From: Nocardioides zhouii
GTDB lineage: Bacteria > Actinomycetota > Actinomycetes > Propionibacteriales > Nocardioidaceae
DNA length: 64,000 nucleotides
NCBI RefSeq assembly: GCF_004137345.1
Contig: NZ_SDWV01000010.1
Coordinates: 1 to 64,000, forward strand
Direction: 5' to 3'
In this document: piece after piece, positions 54,442 to 64,000 of the stretch
Position numbering within the stretch: the first letter of the stretch is position 1
How the letters are laid out: the number at the start of each line of letters is the position of its first letter
Position numbers and translations under genes: made by a program
The notes under the pieces: generated by a model
Seen by the model: the letters and a program-made list of their open reading frames with translations, nothing else
Database searches by the model: none
What the model was told of the DNA's origin: nothing

Positions 54442-54468
54442 GACGGACCGAGCGTGCCCGATTCGACA
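54442..54468 (-). promoter_or_regulatory. candidate ECF42 promoter of the DGPF-sigma operon
   Basis: On the minus strand TGTCGA (54468-54463) is followed after 17 bp by CGTC (54445-54442). From memory this matches the -35/-10 type described for ECF42 targets, which are usually the DGPF genes themselves, so the operon may be autoregulated. Confidence 0.5.
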
Positions 54469-54520
54469 CCCGGCCCGCACCTTTCTCGACGGGAGTTGCG
54501 CAACCCACCAAGATGGGGCC

Positions 54521-56144
<1,624 letters not shown>

Positions 56145-56164
<20 letters not shown>

Positions 56165-56492
56165 GGAAGTGGTACTCGCCGCGCGACGGGGCGGGCACCG
56201 TGACCGGTCCGGCCTCGATCGGGCCACTGGCCCCTCCGTGGGCGCGGGGGGCGCCCGCGTCGCCGAAGTCGGCGTCCATCTGGGCGCGGGAGAACTCCAC
56301 CGCCGTCACGTGGTCGAGCCGCACGAGGAACTGCGACTGGGCGCCGTCGAGGATGGCGCCGAGGCCGTCGCAGCCGAGGACGCGGCCCTCCATCCAGGTG
56401 CCCTCGACAAGCACCTTCACGTCGGCGCCGGTGTCCTGGGCGTGACGCAGCAGCGTGCCCACGCTGAACATGGTGCTGGACATCTTCGTCAT
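56145..56492 (-). CDS. 115-residue protein with an Hfq/Sm-like sequence pattern
   Basis: No family is recognised with certainty. A predicted helix (VGTLLRHAQDTG, residues 11-22) precedes five short beta-strand-like segments in residues 24-69, and the segment from G31 to R69 shares its spacing with E. coli Hfq: G31, G36, D42, L48, S53-Q54, H61, S68-R69. The C-terminal about 45 residues are rich in Gly, Ala and Pro and probably disordered, as in Hfq. An RNA-binding Sm ring is therefore a hypothesis. There is an alternative ATG at 56483. GTGGGGG lies 6 nt before ATG 56492. The 3' end overlaps pgm by 20 bp. aidB is upstream on the same strand. Confidence 0.6.
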
Positions 56493-56629
56493 GGCGTACC
56501 CCCACAGGTATCGGTCACGCAGCCCCCACAGCCGCAGTGAGCAGAACGTACGTCCCGCCCCCGACACCGGATGGCCGATGACCCGAGCACGACCGAGGCC
56601 TTCGACGAAACTTGATGATTCGCGAGGCT

Positions 56630-58288
56630 TTACGCCACCACTGGTACAGACCGGTCCACGATCGCCCGCAGCGACCCGCTCGTCAGCATCCCGAACGTGC
56701 CGCCGTACGTCGTCCCGAACCGGCTCCCGCAGAAGGCGTCGGCCACCTCGGGCGGCGCGAAGCGCACCAGCAGCGAGCCCTGCAGGCAGGCGGCCATCCG
56801 GCCGGCCAGCATCCGGGCGCCGGACTCGAGCGCCCCGGTGTCGCCGAGGAGCGCGAGCGTGTCGTCGACGGCGCGGTCCAGCCGGCTGTCCGCACCGCGG
56901 GCCGCGCCCACCTCGGTGATCCACGCCTGCAGCACCTCCGGCTCGCGGCCGAGGGCGCGCAGCACGTCGAGGGCGTTGACGTTGCCCGAGCCCTCCCAGA
57001 TCGAGTTCAGCGGCGACTCGCGGAACATCAGCGGCAGGCCCGACTCCTCGACGTAGCCGTTGCCGCCGAGGCACTCCAGCGCCTCGGCCACCATCGCGGG
57101 GGTGCGCTTGCAGACCCAGAACTTCGCGAGCGGGAGAGCGATCCGGCGCAGCGCCACCTCGTGGGCGTCGCCCGGCCGGTCGACCGCCGCGGCCAGCCGC
57201 ATGGCGAGGGCGGTGGCGGCCTCGGACTCGATCGCGAGGTCGGCGACGACGTTCAGCATGAGGGGCTTGTCGACGAGCAGCCCGCCGAAGGCCGAGCGGT
57301 GGGCGACGTGCCAGGACGCCTCGGCCAGCGCGTGGCGCATGAGCGCTGCCGAGCCGAGGACGCAGTCGAGCCGCGTCGCGGCCACCATCTCGATGATCGT
57401 GCGCACCCCCCGACCCTCGTCGCCCAGTCGTTGCGCGAGGGTGCCGTCGAGCTCGAGCTCGCTGGAGGCGTTGGACCGGTTGCCGAGCTTGTCCTTGAGC
57501 CGCACCACGTCGATCCGGTTGCGGGTGCCGTCGGCCAGCACCCGCGGCACGACGAAGCACGACAGCCCGCCCTCGGCCTGGGCCAGCACGAGGAAGAGGT
57601 CGTTCATCGGGGCGGAGGTGAACCACTTGTGGCCGTGCAGCGCGTACCAGCCGTCCTCGTCCGTGCGCACCGCCCGCGTCTGGTTGGCCCGGACGTCGGA
57701 GCCGCCCTGCTTCTCGGTCATCCCCATGCCGGCCAGGGCACCGCTCTTCTCGGACCGTGGTCGCACGCCCGGGTCGTACGAGCGGGCCGCGAGCAGCGGT
57801 GTCCACTCCTTCGCGATCGCGTCGTCGGCCCGCAGCGCCGGCACGGCGGCGTACGTCATCGAGATCGGGCAACCGTGCCCCGGCTCGGTCTGCGACCACG
57901 CGAAGAAGCCGGCCGCGCGCTTGAGGTGCGCGTACGGGTCGCCGGCCTCCTGCTGCTCCCAGGGTGCGGCCTGCAGGCCGTGGCCGACCGCGCGCTCCAT
58001 CAGCCAGTGCCACGACGGGTGGAACTCGACCTCGTCGATCCGGTTGCCGAAGCGGTCGTACGTCGTCAGCTCGGGGTGGTGGCGGTTGGCGAGCACGCCG
58101 TGCTCGCGCGCCTCCTCGGTGCCGGCCTCCGCACCGAGCGGGACGAGCTCCTCGACGAGCTCCGGCGAGCCGTGGCGGGCGACCGCCTCGGTGAGCGCGA
58201 CGTCGGAGGTGACGACGTTGTGGCCCACGAGCGCCGGCGCCTGGTTGGTGGCCACACGGGGGTCAACGGGCTGGGTGAGGTCCGTCAT
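56630..58288 (-). CDS. aidB: AidB-like acyl-CoA dehydrogenase family protein
   Basis: A 552-residue flavoprotein close to E. coli AidB throughout: TNQAPALVGHNVVTSDVAL, HPSWHWLMERAV, CPISMTYAAVPAL, GMGMTEKQGGSDVRANQT, GHKWFTSAPMND, LKDKLGNRSNAS and LPLMFRESPLNSIWEGSGN. AidB is induced in the adaptive response to alkylation and binds DNA; its enzymatic role is unsettled. ATG 58288 is preferred over a GTG two codons upstream because TACGGT lies exactly 6 nt before it. It diverges from the BrkB-type gene over 68 bp. Confidence 0.93.
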   Translation of the reverse strand: MTDLTQPVDPRVATNQAPALVGHNVVTSDVALTEAVARHGSPELVEELVPLGAEAGTEEAREHGVLANRHHPELTTYDRFGNRIDEVEFHPSWHWLMERAVGHGLQAAPWEQQEAGDPYAHLKRAAGFFAWSQTEPGHGCPISMTYAAVPALRADDAIAKEWTPLLAARSYDPGVRPRSEKSGALAGMGMTEKQGGSDVRANQTRAVRTDEDGWYALHGHKWFTSAPMNDLFLVLAQAEGGLSCFVVPRVLADGTRNRIDVVRLKDKLGNRSNASSELELDGTLAQRLGDEGRGVRTIIEMVAATRLDCVLGSAALMRHALAEASWHVAHRSAFGGLLVDKPLMLNVVADLAIESEAATALAMRLAAAVDRPGDAHEVALRRIALPLAKFWVCKRTPAMVAEALECLGGNGYVEESGLPLMFRESPLNSIWEGSGNVNALDVLRALGREPEVLQAWITEVGAARGADSRLDRAVDDTLALLGDTGALESGARMLAGRMAACLQGSLLVRFAPPEVADAFCGSRFGTTYGGTFGMLTSGSLRAIVDRSVPVVA

Positions 58289-58356
58289 GCGCACACCGTA
58301 GGCGGATCGCCGCCGGGATTCGCGTCGAGGGGGGCACCAGTCGCTAGCGTGACGGC

Positions 58357-59322
58357 ATGGTCGAGGCGCGCGAGGAGAACCCTGCCCCGCACCGGCTCGA
58401 GGTCATCGCCCGACGCTGGGGCGAGCACCTGTGGCGGGTCATCGTCACGACGGTCGGCTCGTGCCTGCGGCACCGGGTCACCGGCCTCGCCGCAGAGGCG
58501 GCCTTCTTCGCCGTGCTGTCCGTGCCGCCGTTGGTCTTCGCGCTCGCGGGGGCGGTCGGCTTCGTCAGCGAGAGCTTCACCGACACGCAGGTCGACGACA
58601 TCCGCAACGCGGTGCTGGAGGTGTCGCGCCAGGCGCTCACCGAGAAGGCGGTCAACAGCATCATCCGGCCGACCATCGACACCGTCCTCGACGGCGGTCG
58701 CTACGACGTGATCTCGATCGGCTTCATCCTCGCGCTGTGGTCGGGCTCGCGCGCCCTCAACGTCTTCGTCGACACCATCACGATCATGCACGGCCTCGGG
58801 GGCCATCGCGGGATCGTGGCCACCCGCGCACTGTCGTTCGTCCTCTACGTGATGGCGATGGTCACCGGAGCGCTGAGCATCCCGCTCGTGGTGGCGGGAC
58901 CCACGCTGGTCGACCGGGTGCTGCCCGCCCGGCTCGACTTCGTCAACGCCCTCTACTGGCCGCTGGTCCTGGCGCTCTGCATCTGCTTCCTCGCCACGCT
59001 CTACCACGTGTCCGTGCCAGTGCGGACGAAGTGGCGGTTCAACCTGCCCGGCGCGACGTTCTCGCTGTTCTGCTGGGTCGCCGGGTCCTACCTCCTGCGC
59101 TGGGTGCTGACGGTGACCGCCGCCGAGTCGCGATCGATCTACGGCCCGCTGGCCGCCCCCATCGCCGTCCTCCTCTGGCTCTACCTCCTGGCCCTGGCCG
59201 TGCTGATCGGCGCGGCGGTCAACGCCGCCTTCGACACGGTGTTCCCGCAGAACAGCACGACGCGCGCGCGGCTCGAGCTGGTGCAGCGCCTGCGCGAGCG
59301 GATCAGCGTGCGAGACTCCTGA
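58357..59322 (+). CDS. YihY/BrkB-family membrane protein
   Basis: A 321-residue membrane protein with six hydrophobic segments: VTGLAAEAAFFAVLSVPPLVF, ALWSGSRALNVFVDTIT, TWRFNLPGA-like WRFNLPGATFSLFCWV and YGPLAAPIAVLLWLYLLALAVLIGAAVNA are the family landmarks. The YihY/BrkB group has no settled function, although some members are called ribonuclease BN in older records. ATG 58357 is 6 nt after TAGCGT. Confidence 0.9.
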   Translation: MVEAREENPAPHRLEVIARRWGEHLWRVIVTTVGSCLRHRVTGLAAEAAFFAVLSVPPLVFALAGAVGFVSESFTDTQVDDIRNAVLEVSRQALTEKAVNSIIRPTIDTVLDGGRYDVISIGFILALWSGSRALNVFVDTITIMHGLGGHRGIVATRALSFVLYVMAMVTGALSIPLVVAGPTLVDRVLPARLDFVNALYWPLVLALCICFLATLYHVSVPVRTKWRFNLPGATFSLFCWVAGSYLLRWVLTVTAAESRSIYGPLAAPIAVLLWLYLLALAVLIGAAVNAAFDTVFPQNSTTRARLELVQRLRERISVRDS

Positions 59323-59324
59323 TC

Positions 59325-60413
59325 GTGCGCCCCGAGACCGACCACCCCAGCGTGGGGCGGGTGTCCCTGCCGGACCGGCAGCGGTCACCGTGGTGGGAGC
59401 TCGGCCGCCGGGTGCTGGCCGCTGTGGGGATCCTGGTCGGCACGGTCCTGCTGGTCTACTTCGACCGCGAGGGCTACCGCGACAACGCCCACCCGGGCCG
59501 CGACCTGACGCTGCTCGACGCGTTCTACTACACGACCGTCACGCTCAGCACGACCGGCTACGGCGACATCGCCCCGGCCGACCCGCAGGCGAGGCTGATC
59601 AACGCCATCGTCATCACACCGGCCCGCATCGCCTTCCTGGTCCTGCTGATCGGCACCACCCTGGAGGTCCTCGCCTCCCAGGGACGCGAGATGTTCCGGG
59701 TCGCCCGGTGGAGGAAGAAGATGGACCAGCACGTCGTCGTCGTCGGCTACGGCACCAAGGGCCGCAGCGCGATCGAGACCCTCGTCAGCAACGGCTACGA
59801 CCGTGCCTCGATCGTCGTGGTCGACCCGGACCAGGTCGCCATGGACGAGGCCAACCGCGACCAGCTCGTCGGCATCGCCGGCGACGCCACCCGCCGTGGC
59901 GTGCTGCGCCAGGCCGGTGTCGAGAAGGCCACCCACGTCATCATCACCACCGACCGTGACGACTCCAACGTGCTCGTCACGCTGACCGTCCGCCAGCTCA
60001 ACCCCGACGCCTGGATCGTCGCCGCGGTGCGCGAGCACGAGAACGTCCCGCTCATGCGCCAGTCCGGCGCCAACTCGGTCATCACCTCCTCCGACGCCGT
60101 CGGCCGGCTGCTCGGCCTCTCGTCGATGTCGCCGACGCTCGGCTCGGTGATGGAGGACCTGATGACGTACGGCGAGGGGCTCGAGGTCGCCGAGCGCGAC
60201 CTGCTCGTCAACGAGGTCGGCAAGCAGCCCCAGCGGCTGCCCGACCAGGTCATCGCCGTCGTACGCGACGAGAAGGTCTACCGCTACTTCGACCCGGTGG
60301 TCTCGCTCCTCGCCCGCGGCGACCGGCTGATCGTCGTACGTCCCGCCAAGGAGCTGCCGTGGGCGCCGCGTCCCGGCACGCACGGCGAAGAGCTCGCCGA
60401 CGAGGACGACTAG
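59325..60413 (+). CDS. potassium channel with RCK (TrkA-N/TrkA-C) domains
   Basis: A 362-residue channel subunit: two transmembrane helices (about 28-46 and 95-118) flank a pore with the K+ selectivity filter TTGYGD (76-81); a cytoplasmic RCK domain starts at VVVVGYGTKGRS (GxGxxG at 141-146) and a TrkA-C domain ends the protein (VIAVVRDEKVYRYFDP). It is a MthK/Kch-type ligand-gated channel. The GTG start at 59325 lies 2 bp after the BrkB-type stop. Confidence 0.93.
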   Translation: MRPETDHPSVGRVSLPDRQRSPWWELGRRVLAAVGILVGTVLLVYFDREGYRDNAHPGRDLTLLDAFYYTTVTLSTTGYGDIAPADPQARLINAIVITPARIAFLVLLIGTTLEVLASQGREMFRVARWRKKMDQHVVVVGYGTKGRSAIETLVSNGYDRASIVVVDPDQVAMDEANRDQLVGIAGDATRRGVLRQAGVEKATHVIITTDRDDSNVLVTLTVRQLNPDAWIVAAVREHENVPLMRQSGANSVITSSDAVGRLLGLSSMSPTLGSVMEDLMTYGEGLEVAERDLLVNEVGKQPQRLPDQVIAVVRDEKVYRYFDPVVSLLARGDRLIVVRPAKELPWAPRPGTHGEELADEDD

Positions 60414-60424
60414 GGCGTGAGCTC

Positions 60425-61048
60425 GTGATCGCCTCCCACGCGCACCGCTTCGTCTTCGTGAAGACCCGTAAGACGGCCGGGACCAGCCTGGAGATCGCCC
60501 TCTCGCGCCACTGCGGTCCCGACGACATCGTCACGCGGATCAGCCCGGCCGACGAGGAGCTGCGCGCGGCCGCCGGGGGAGTGCCCCCGCAGCACGACCA
60601 GACCGAGCCCAGCTCGTATGCCCACATGGGCGCGCGCCGGGTGATCCAGGTGATCGGCCGGGAGACCTGGGACGACTACTTCACGTTCGCCGTCGAGCGG
60701 AACCCGTACGACGTGGTGGCGTCGTCGTGGCGCTACAGCTCCCGCAAGCCGACCTTCACCAAGACCTTCGCCGAGTTCGTGCGCACCCCCCGCCGCCTCG
60801 ACCGGCTCGCGCTCAACGAGCGCCTCTACCGCATGGGCGGGAAGGTGATCGTGGACCGCGTCTACCTCTACGAGGAGCTGCCGGCTGCGGTCGCCGACAT
60901 CTCGGCCCGCCTCGGCCTGGCCCTCGACCTGCCCCACGCCAAGCAGGGGAGTGGCCCGCACTACCGCGAGCTCTACGGCCCCGGCGACGCCGAGATCGTG
61001 GCCCAGCGGTTCTCCCGCACCATCCGGGAGTTCGGCTACGAGTTCTGA
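60425..61048 (+). CDS. sulfotransferase-family protein
   Basis: A 207-residue protein with the PAPS 5'-phosphosulfate loop RFVFVKTRKTAGTSLEIAL near the N-terminus (residues about 8-26) and the 3'-phosphate-binding FAVERNPYDVVASSWRY (R-x-P-Y-D). It fits the sulfotransferase family 2 (PF03567) group, which sulfates carbohydrates or other acceptors. The GTG at 60425 starts two residues before the motif region; it lies 11 bp after the channel gene. Two hairpins follow the stop. Confidence 0.85.
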   Translation: MIASHAHRFVFVKTRKTAGTSLEIALSRHCGPDDIVTRISPADEELRAAAGGVPPQHDQTEPSSYAHMGARRVIQVIGRETWDDYFTFAVERNPYDVVASSWRYSSRKPTFTKTFAEFVRTPRRLDRLALNERLYRMGGKVIVDRVYLYEELPAAVADISARLGLALDLPHAKQGSGPHYRELYGPGDAEIVAQRFSRTIREFGYEF

Positions 61049-61061
61049 GGCCTGCTTGCAT

Positions 61062-61112
61062 GAGTCCCCGCTTCAGCGGTGACTCCCGCACCTCTGGGCC
61101 GTTGCAACGGCC
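61062..61112. terminator. two tandem hairpins between convergent genes
   Basis: 61062-61085 folds into a 5+4-bp stem with one mismatch and a 4-nt loop; 61097-61112 is the perfect palindrome GGCCGTTGCAACGGCC (6-bp stem, 4-nt loop). They lie after the sulfotransferase stop and before the convergent iclR-type gene. Confidence 0.55.
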
Positions 61113-61189
61113 GAACCGCGGCAGGCTCGGCCCACCCGTGGTGCCCGAGGGGCTGAGGGGCCCGGCTGCCGGGGGCGCGTCCGCCGCAG

Positions 61190-61978
61190 TCAGCGCTCGC
61201 GGTGCCCGAGCCGGCCGGAGATCAGCGCTGCCGCGGCGAGGAGGCTCGGGAGCAGCTCGTCCATCCGCTCGTCGGGCAGGCGCTCTGACGGAGCGGTGAT
61301 CGACAGCACCGCGGCCAGGTCGTCGAGGGCGCCGCGCACCGGGACGGACAGCGTGTGGACGCCCTCGATGGTCTCCTCGAAGGCCCGCGCATGGCCCGTA
61401 CGGCGGACGTCCGCCACCTGCCGGCGCAGCTCGTCGGGCGCGGGCGGGTTCACCGGCTCGATGTCGGTCTGCTCGCGGTCGTCGAGGACGCGGAGGATCT
61501 CGTCGTCGGAACGCTCGGCGAGCAGCACCTTGGCGGGCGCACCGAACCAGAGGGGGAGCGGGCGACCGACGTCGAAGCGGGCGCTGAGCCGGCGCTGGGG
61601 CTCGACCTGCTCGACGTGGATCAGCCGGTCGGCGTGTCCCACGGAGAGCCCCACGGTCTCGGCGACCTCGGTCACCAGGTCGGTCATCGGACCGATCGAG
61701 GCCGCGTGGAGGCTGAGCCCACGCTGGTACGCCGATCCGAGGGCGAGCGTGCGCGGGCCGAGGCCGTAGCGCCGCGTCGCGGGATCGCGCATCGCGAGGT
61801 CCACCGCCTCGAGCTCCACCAGGATGCGCTGGACCGCCGACTTGGACAGCCCGGTCCGTTCGGCGATGCCACGCACGCTGGGCGGGACGGTGTCGGTGGC
61901 CAAGGTGTCGAGGACGGCGACCGCGCGGCGGAGCAGTCCGCGCTCCTCGGTGGCGTCCGGGGTCGGTGACAGGGTCAC
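61190..61978 (-). CDS. IclR-family transcriptional regulator
   Basis: A 262-residue regulator: winged helix-turn-helix at about 15-75 (PPSVRGIAERTGLSKSAVQRI), effector domain with HVEQVEPQRRLSARFDVGRPLPLWFGAPAKVLLA (cited by FGAPAKVLLA). The GTG at 61978 has GAGGAG 6 nt upstream. It is divergent from the MFS-sulfatase operon, whose promoter region holds two copies of a TGTCCC-type operator. Confidence 0.92.
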   Translation of the reverse strand: MTLSPTPDATEERGLLRRAVAVLDTLATDTVPPSVRGIAERTGLSKSAVQRILVELEAVDLAMRDPATRRYGLGPRTLALGSAYQRGLSLHAASIGPMTDLVTEVAETVGLSVGHADRLIHVEQVEPQRRLSARFDVGRPLPLWFGAPAKVLLAERSDDEILRVLDDREQTDIEPVNPPAPDELRRQVADVRRTGHARAFEETIEGVHTLSVPVRGALDDLAAVLSITAPSERLPDERMDELLPSLLAAAALISGRLGHRER

Positions 61979-62021
61979 GCGCGCACTCCTCGGGTGGGTG
62001 GCAGGGGATGGCAGGCACTGC

Positions 62022-62099
62022 TTGACACGGGCCGGGAGGCACCCGAACACTGTGCGGCAGTGTCCCATCAGTGGGAGCACTGTCCCATCAAACGGGACA
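62022..62099 (+). promoter_or_regulatory. promoter with two tandem IclR-type operators
   Basis: TTGACA (62022-62027) with AACACT 18 bp downstream is a plausible promoter for the MFS gene. Two repeats follow: TGTCCCATCAGTGGGAGCA (62061-62079) and TGTCCCATCAAACGGGACA (62081-62099). The second is a TGTCCC-N7-GGGACA palindrome; starts are 20 bp apart, two helical turns. Repression by the divergent IclR protein is inferred. Confidence 0.7.
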
Positions 62100-62120
62100 C
62101 CGCGCAAGCAGGGAGATGAC

Positions 62121-63488
62121 ATGTCACAGTCGGGTACGACGGCGGCCGCCGGGCCCGGGGCCTCGCACGACCAGGCCCAGATCCGACGGGTGGCCGGTGC
62201 GAGCCTGCTCGGCTCCGTCGTCGAGTGGTACGACTTCTTCCTGTACGGGACGATGGCCGCACTGGTCTTCAACAGCCAGTTCTTCCCGACGGTCGACCCG
62301 CTGGTCGGGTCGATGCTCTCGTTCGCGACCTTCGCTGCCGGCTTCGTCACGCGACCGCTCGGTGGCTTCATCTTCGGCCACTTCGGCGACCGCATCGGGC
62401 GCAAGCGGATGCTCGTGCTGACGATGCTGATCATGGGCGTGTCGACCTTCGCGATGGGCCTGCTGCCCAACTACGCGGCGATCGGCGTGGCCGCGCCCAT
62501 GCTGCTGCTGGCCCTCCGGATGCTGCAGGGCATCGGCCTGGGAGGCGAGTGGGGCGGTGCGGTGCTGCTGTGCGTGGAGCACGCACCGGAGGGCAAGCGC
62601 GGGTGGTACTCCTCCTGGCCGCAGCTCGGCGTGCCGATCGGCCTGCTGACCTCCACCCTCGCGGTGACCGCGGTGACGCAGCTGCCCGAGGCCGACTTCC
62701 AGTCGTGGGGCTGGCGCATCCCGTTCCTCGTCTCCATCGTCCTGGTCGCTGTGGGACTGGTGATCCGGCTCAAGATCGACGAGCCGCCGGCGTTCAAGGA
62801 GATCGAGGAGGCCGACGCCAAGGCCGCGCTGCCGCTGGTCGAGGTGTTCCGCAACCACTCGAAGGTCACGCTGCTGGCCATGGGCGCCCGCGTCAGCGAG
62901 AGCGTCACCTTCAACATCTACAACGCGTTCCTCGTCACCTACACCGTGACCGTGCTTGGCCTCGAAGCATCTGTCGTCCTCGACGCCCTGCTGGTCGCCT
63001 CCGTCGTCGGCTTCGGCGCGATCCTGGTGGCCGGCCGGGTCTCGGACCGCATCGGGCGCCGTCCCGTGTTCGCCACCGGTGCGGCGCTCGCGCTGGTCAG
63101 CGCGGTGCCGATCTTCGCCCTCGTGAACACCGAGAACCCTGCGCTGATCACCCTCGGCGTCGTCGTCGGCTGGGGCCTCGCGGCGTGCATCATGTTCGGT
63201 CCCGAGGGTGCGATGTTCGCCGAGGTCTTCCCGACCCGCGTGCGCTACTCCGGCATGAGTGCGGTCTACCAGATCGGCGTCATCCCGACCGGTGCCGTCG
63301 CACCCCTCATCGGCACGTCGCTCGTGAGCGCGTGGAGCGGCTCGGTGTGGCCGGTCGCCGTCTACGTGATGGCGATGGCGCTGATCTCGCTCGTCTCGGT
63401 GTTCTTCCTCCCGGAGACCCACCGGCGCGACCTGCGCGACACGACGTCGTACGACTCCGCGCGCGAGACCGTGGGCGCCGGTCGATGA
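62121..63488 (+). CDS. MFS metabolite:H+ symporter (MHS family)
   Basis: A 455-residue transporter with twelve hydrophobic segments and the MHS landmarks SLLGSVVEWYDFFLYGTMAAL, FGHFGDRIGRKRMLVLTMLIMG (cited by GHFGDRIGRKR) and GIGLGGEWGGAVLL. Family members import organic acids such as shikimate or benzoates. GGGAGATG lies just before the ATG. The stop overlaps the sulfatase start (ATGA), so it probably imports the sulfatase's substrate or product. Confidence 0.92.
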   Translation: MSQSGTTAAAGPGASHDQAQIRRVAGASLLGSVVEWYDFFLYGTMAALVFNSQFFPTVDPLVGSMLSFATFAAGFVTRPLGGFIFGHFGDRIGRKRMLVLTMLIMGVSTFAMGLLPNYAAIGVAAPMLLLALRMLQGIGLGGEWGGAVLLCVEHAPEGKRGWYSSWPQLGVPIGLLTSTLAVTAVTQLPEADFQSWGWRIPFLVSIVLVAVGLVIRLKIDEPPAFKEIEEADAKAALPLVEVFRNHSKVTLLAMGARVSESVTFNIYNAFLVTYTVTVLGLEASVVLDALLVASVVGFGAILVAGRVSDRIGRRPVFATGAALALVSAVPIFALVNTENPALITLGVVVGWGLAACIMFGPEGAMFAEVFPTRVRYSGMSAVYQIGVIPTGAVAPLIGTSLVSAWSGSVWPVAVYVMAMALISLVSVFFLPETHRRDLRDTTSYDSARETVGAGR

Positions 63489-64000
63489 GCCCTCGCGAGG
63501 GGCGGCCCGACGTCCTGCTGATCCTGGCCGACGACATGGGCTTCTCCGACATCGCCTGCTACGGCGGCGAGGTGCGTACGCCCTCCCTGGACCGGCTCGC
63601 CGCGGGCGGCGTACGGATGACGCAGTTCTACAACACCGCGCGCTGCAGCCCGTCCCGCGCCTCGCTGCTGACGGGCCTGCACCCCCACCAGGTGGGGATC
63701 GGCATCCTCAACTTCGACGACGCCCCCGACGGCTACCCGGGCAACCTCAGCGAGGAGTGCGCCACGGTCGCCGAGGTGTGCCGCGACGCGGGCTACGCGA
63801 CGTACCTCTCGGGCAAGTGGCACCTCGCCGTCGACATGGACACCCCCAACCCGGCGTGGCCCACTCGCCGGGGCTTCGACCGCTTCTTCGGCACGCTCGA
63901 GGGTGCCGGGTCGTTCTACCGCCCGCGCACGCTCGTGCGGCAGGAGACCAACATCGAGGACGAGGCGGAGCAGCCGGGCTGGTTCTACACCGACGCCATC
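63485..64000 (+). CDS. sulfatase (arylsulfatase type), 5' part (runs off right edge)
   Basis: The first 172 residues of a type I sulfatase: metal ligands D16-D17 in LILADDMGFSDIACYGG and the formylglycine motif C54-S-P-S-R58, with the catalytic Lys and His in SGKWHLAVD. The cysteine form of the motif needs formylglycine-generating enzyme for activation. No signal peptide is visible, so the enzyme is probably cytoplasmic, which suits import of a sulfate ester by the coupled MFS protein. Confidence 0.93.
   Translation, partial: MSPREGRPDVLLILADDMGFSDIACYGGEVRTPSLDRLAAGGVRMTQFYNTARCSPSRASLLTGLHPHQVGIGILNFDDAPDGYPGNLSEECATVAEVCRDAGYATYLSGKWHLAVDMDTPNPAWPTRRGFDRFFGTLEGAGSFYRPRTLVRQETNIEDEAEQPGWFYTDAI

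Noticed and set aside
60359-60424. Upstream ATG for the sulfotransferase
   Set aside because: It lies inside the potassium channel gene and adds an Arg-rich stretch (RHARRRARRRGR) that is a shadow of the channel's C-terminus.

Overview
The window looks like chromosome of a high-GC actinobacterium, most probably a member of the Nocardioidaceae (Nocardioides or a close relative). This is inferred from sequence features: the rimO-pgsA-cinA-clgR and DUF3046-recA-recX neighbourhoods, an actinobacterial LexA box (CGAAC-N4-GTTCG) before recA, a DUF222-type HNH protein fragment at the left edge, an Lhr helicase next to a Nei-type glycosylase, many GTG starts, and at least 13 genes whose start codon lies 6-8 nt after a TANNNT hexamer, which is the layout of leaderless transcripts. 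I see no rRNA, tRNA, CRISPR array, prophage or insertion sequence. No gene-free stretch exceeds 300 bases; the longest (about 290 b, 40005-40296) holds a small leader-peptide ORF.

Layout. 1-10 kb: edge of a DUF222/HNH gene, then rimO and pgsA, two secreted phosphoesterases (an ExeM/NucH nuclease and a 5'-nucleotidase), a GH15 glycosidase, cinA and clgR. 10-16 kb: Nei-like glycosylase, the very long helicase Lhr, a rifamycin ADP-ribosyltransferase and a nucleoside deaminase. 16-27 kb: an AAA ATPase, a DUF2071 protein, a homocysteine methyltransferase with a small partner, a sugar epimerase, a PQQ-type dehydrogenase lipoprotein, a three-gene ABC exporter and an acyl-CoA synthetase. 26-36.6 kb: an ECF sigma factor divergent from a secreted Cu/Zn-SOD-like protein, a methyltransferase-DUF3046-MFS operon leading to recA-recX, then a polyphosphate kinase 2 / HipA-like kinase / DUF3037 / AlkD-type run. 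36.6-44 kb: an assimilatory sulfur operon on the minus strand (sulfite reductase, 53-aa zinc ribbon, cysH, CbiX-like chelatase) preceded by a probable cysteine-containing leader peptide, then a secreted arylsulfotransferase and glyA. 44-54 kb: a citrate/C4-dicarboxylate-type two-component system divergent from its likely target, a dicarboxylate symporter; a DUF559 endonuclease-like gene flanked by two related palindromes; divergent glgA-glgC; and an ECF42-type sigma factor operon with three DGPF/YCII proteins. 54-64 kb: phosphoglucomutase, a small protein with an Hfq/Sm-like pattern, AidB, a BrkB membrane protein, a RCK potassium channel, a sulfotransferase, and an IclR-regulated MFS transporter-sulfatase operon that runs off the right edge.

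Functional threads. Glycogen/trehalose metabolism is represented by glgA, glgC, pgm and GH15. Sulfur recurs: sulfate assimilation, an arylsulfotransferase, a PAPS-type sulfotransferase and a sulfatase. DNA repair is represented by recA, recX, Nei, Lhr, AlkD-like and AidB. The observations most worth following are the Hfq-like protein (Actinobacteria are generally regarded as lacking Hfq), the leader peptide ahead of sulfite reductase, the apparent CTG start of the ECF42 sigma gene, the palindrome-flanked DUF559 gene, the HipA-like/DUF3037 pair and the enrichment of the hexamer CGTACG in all three codon frames.
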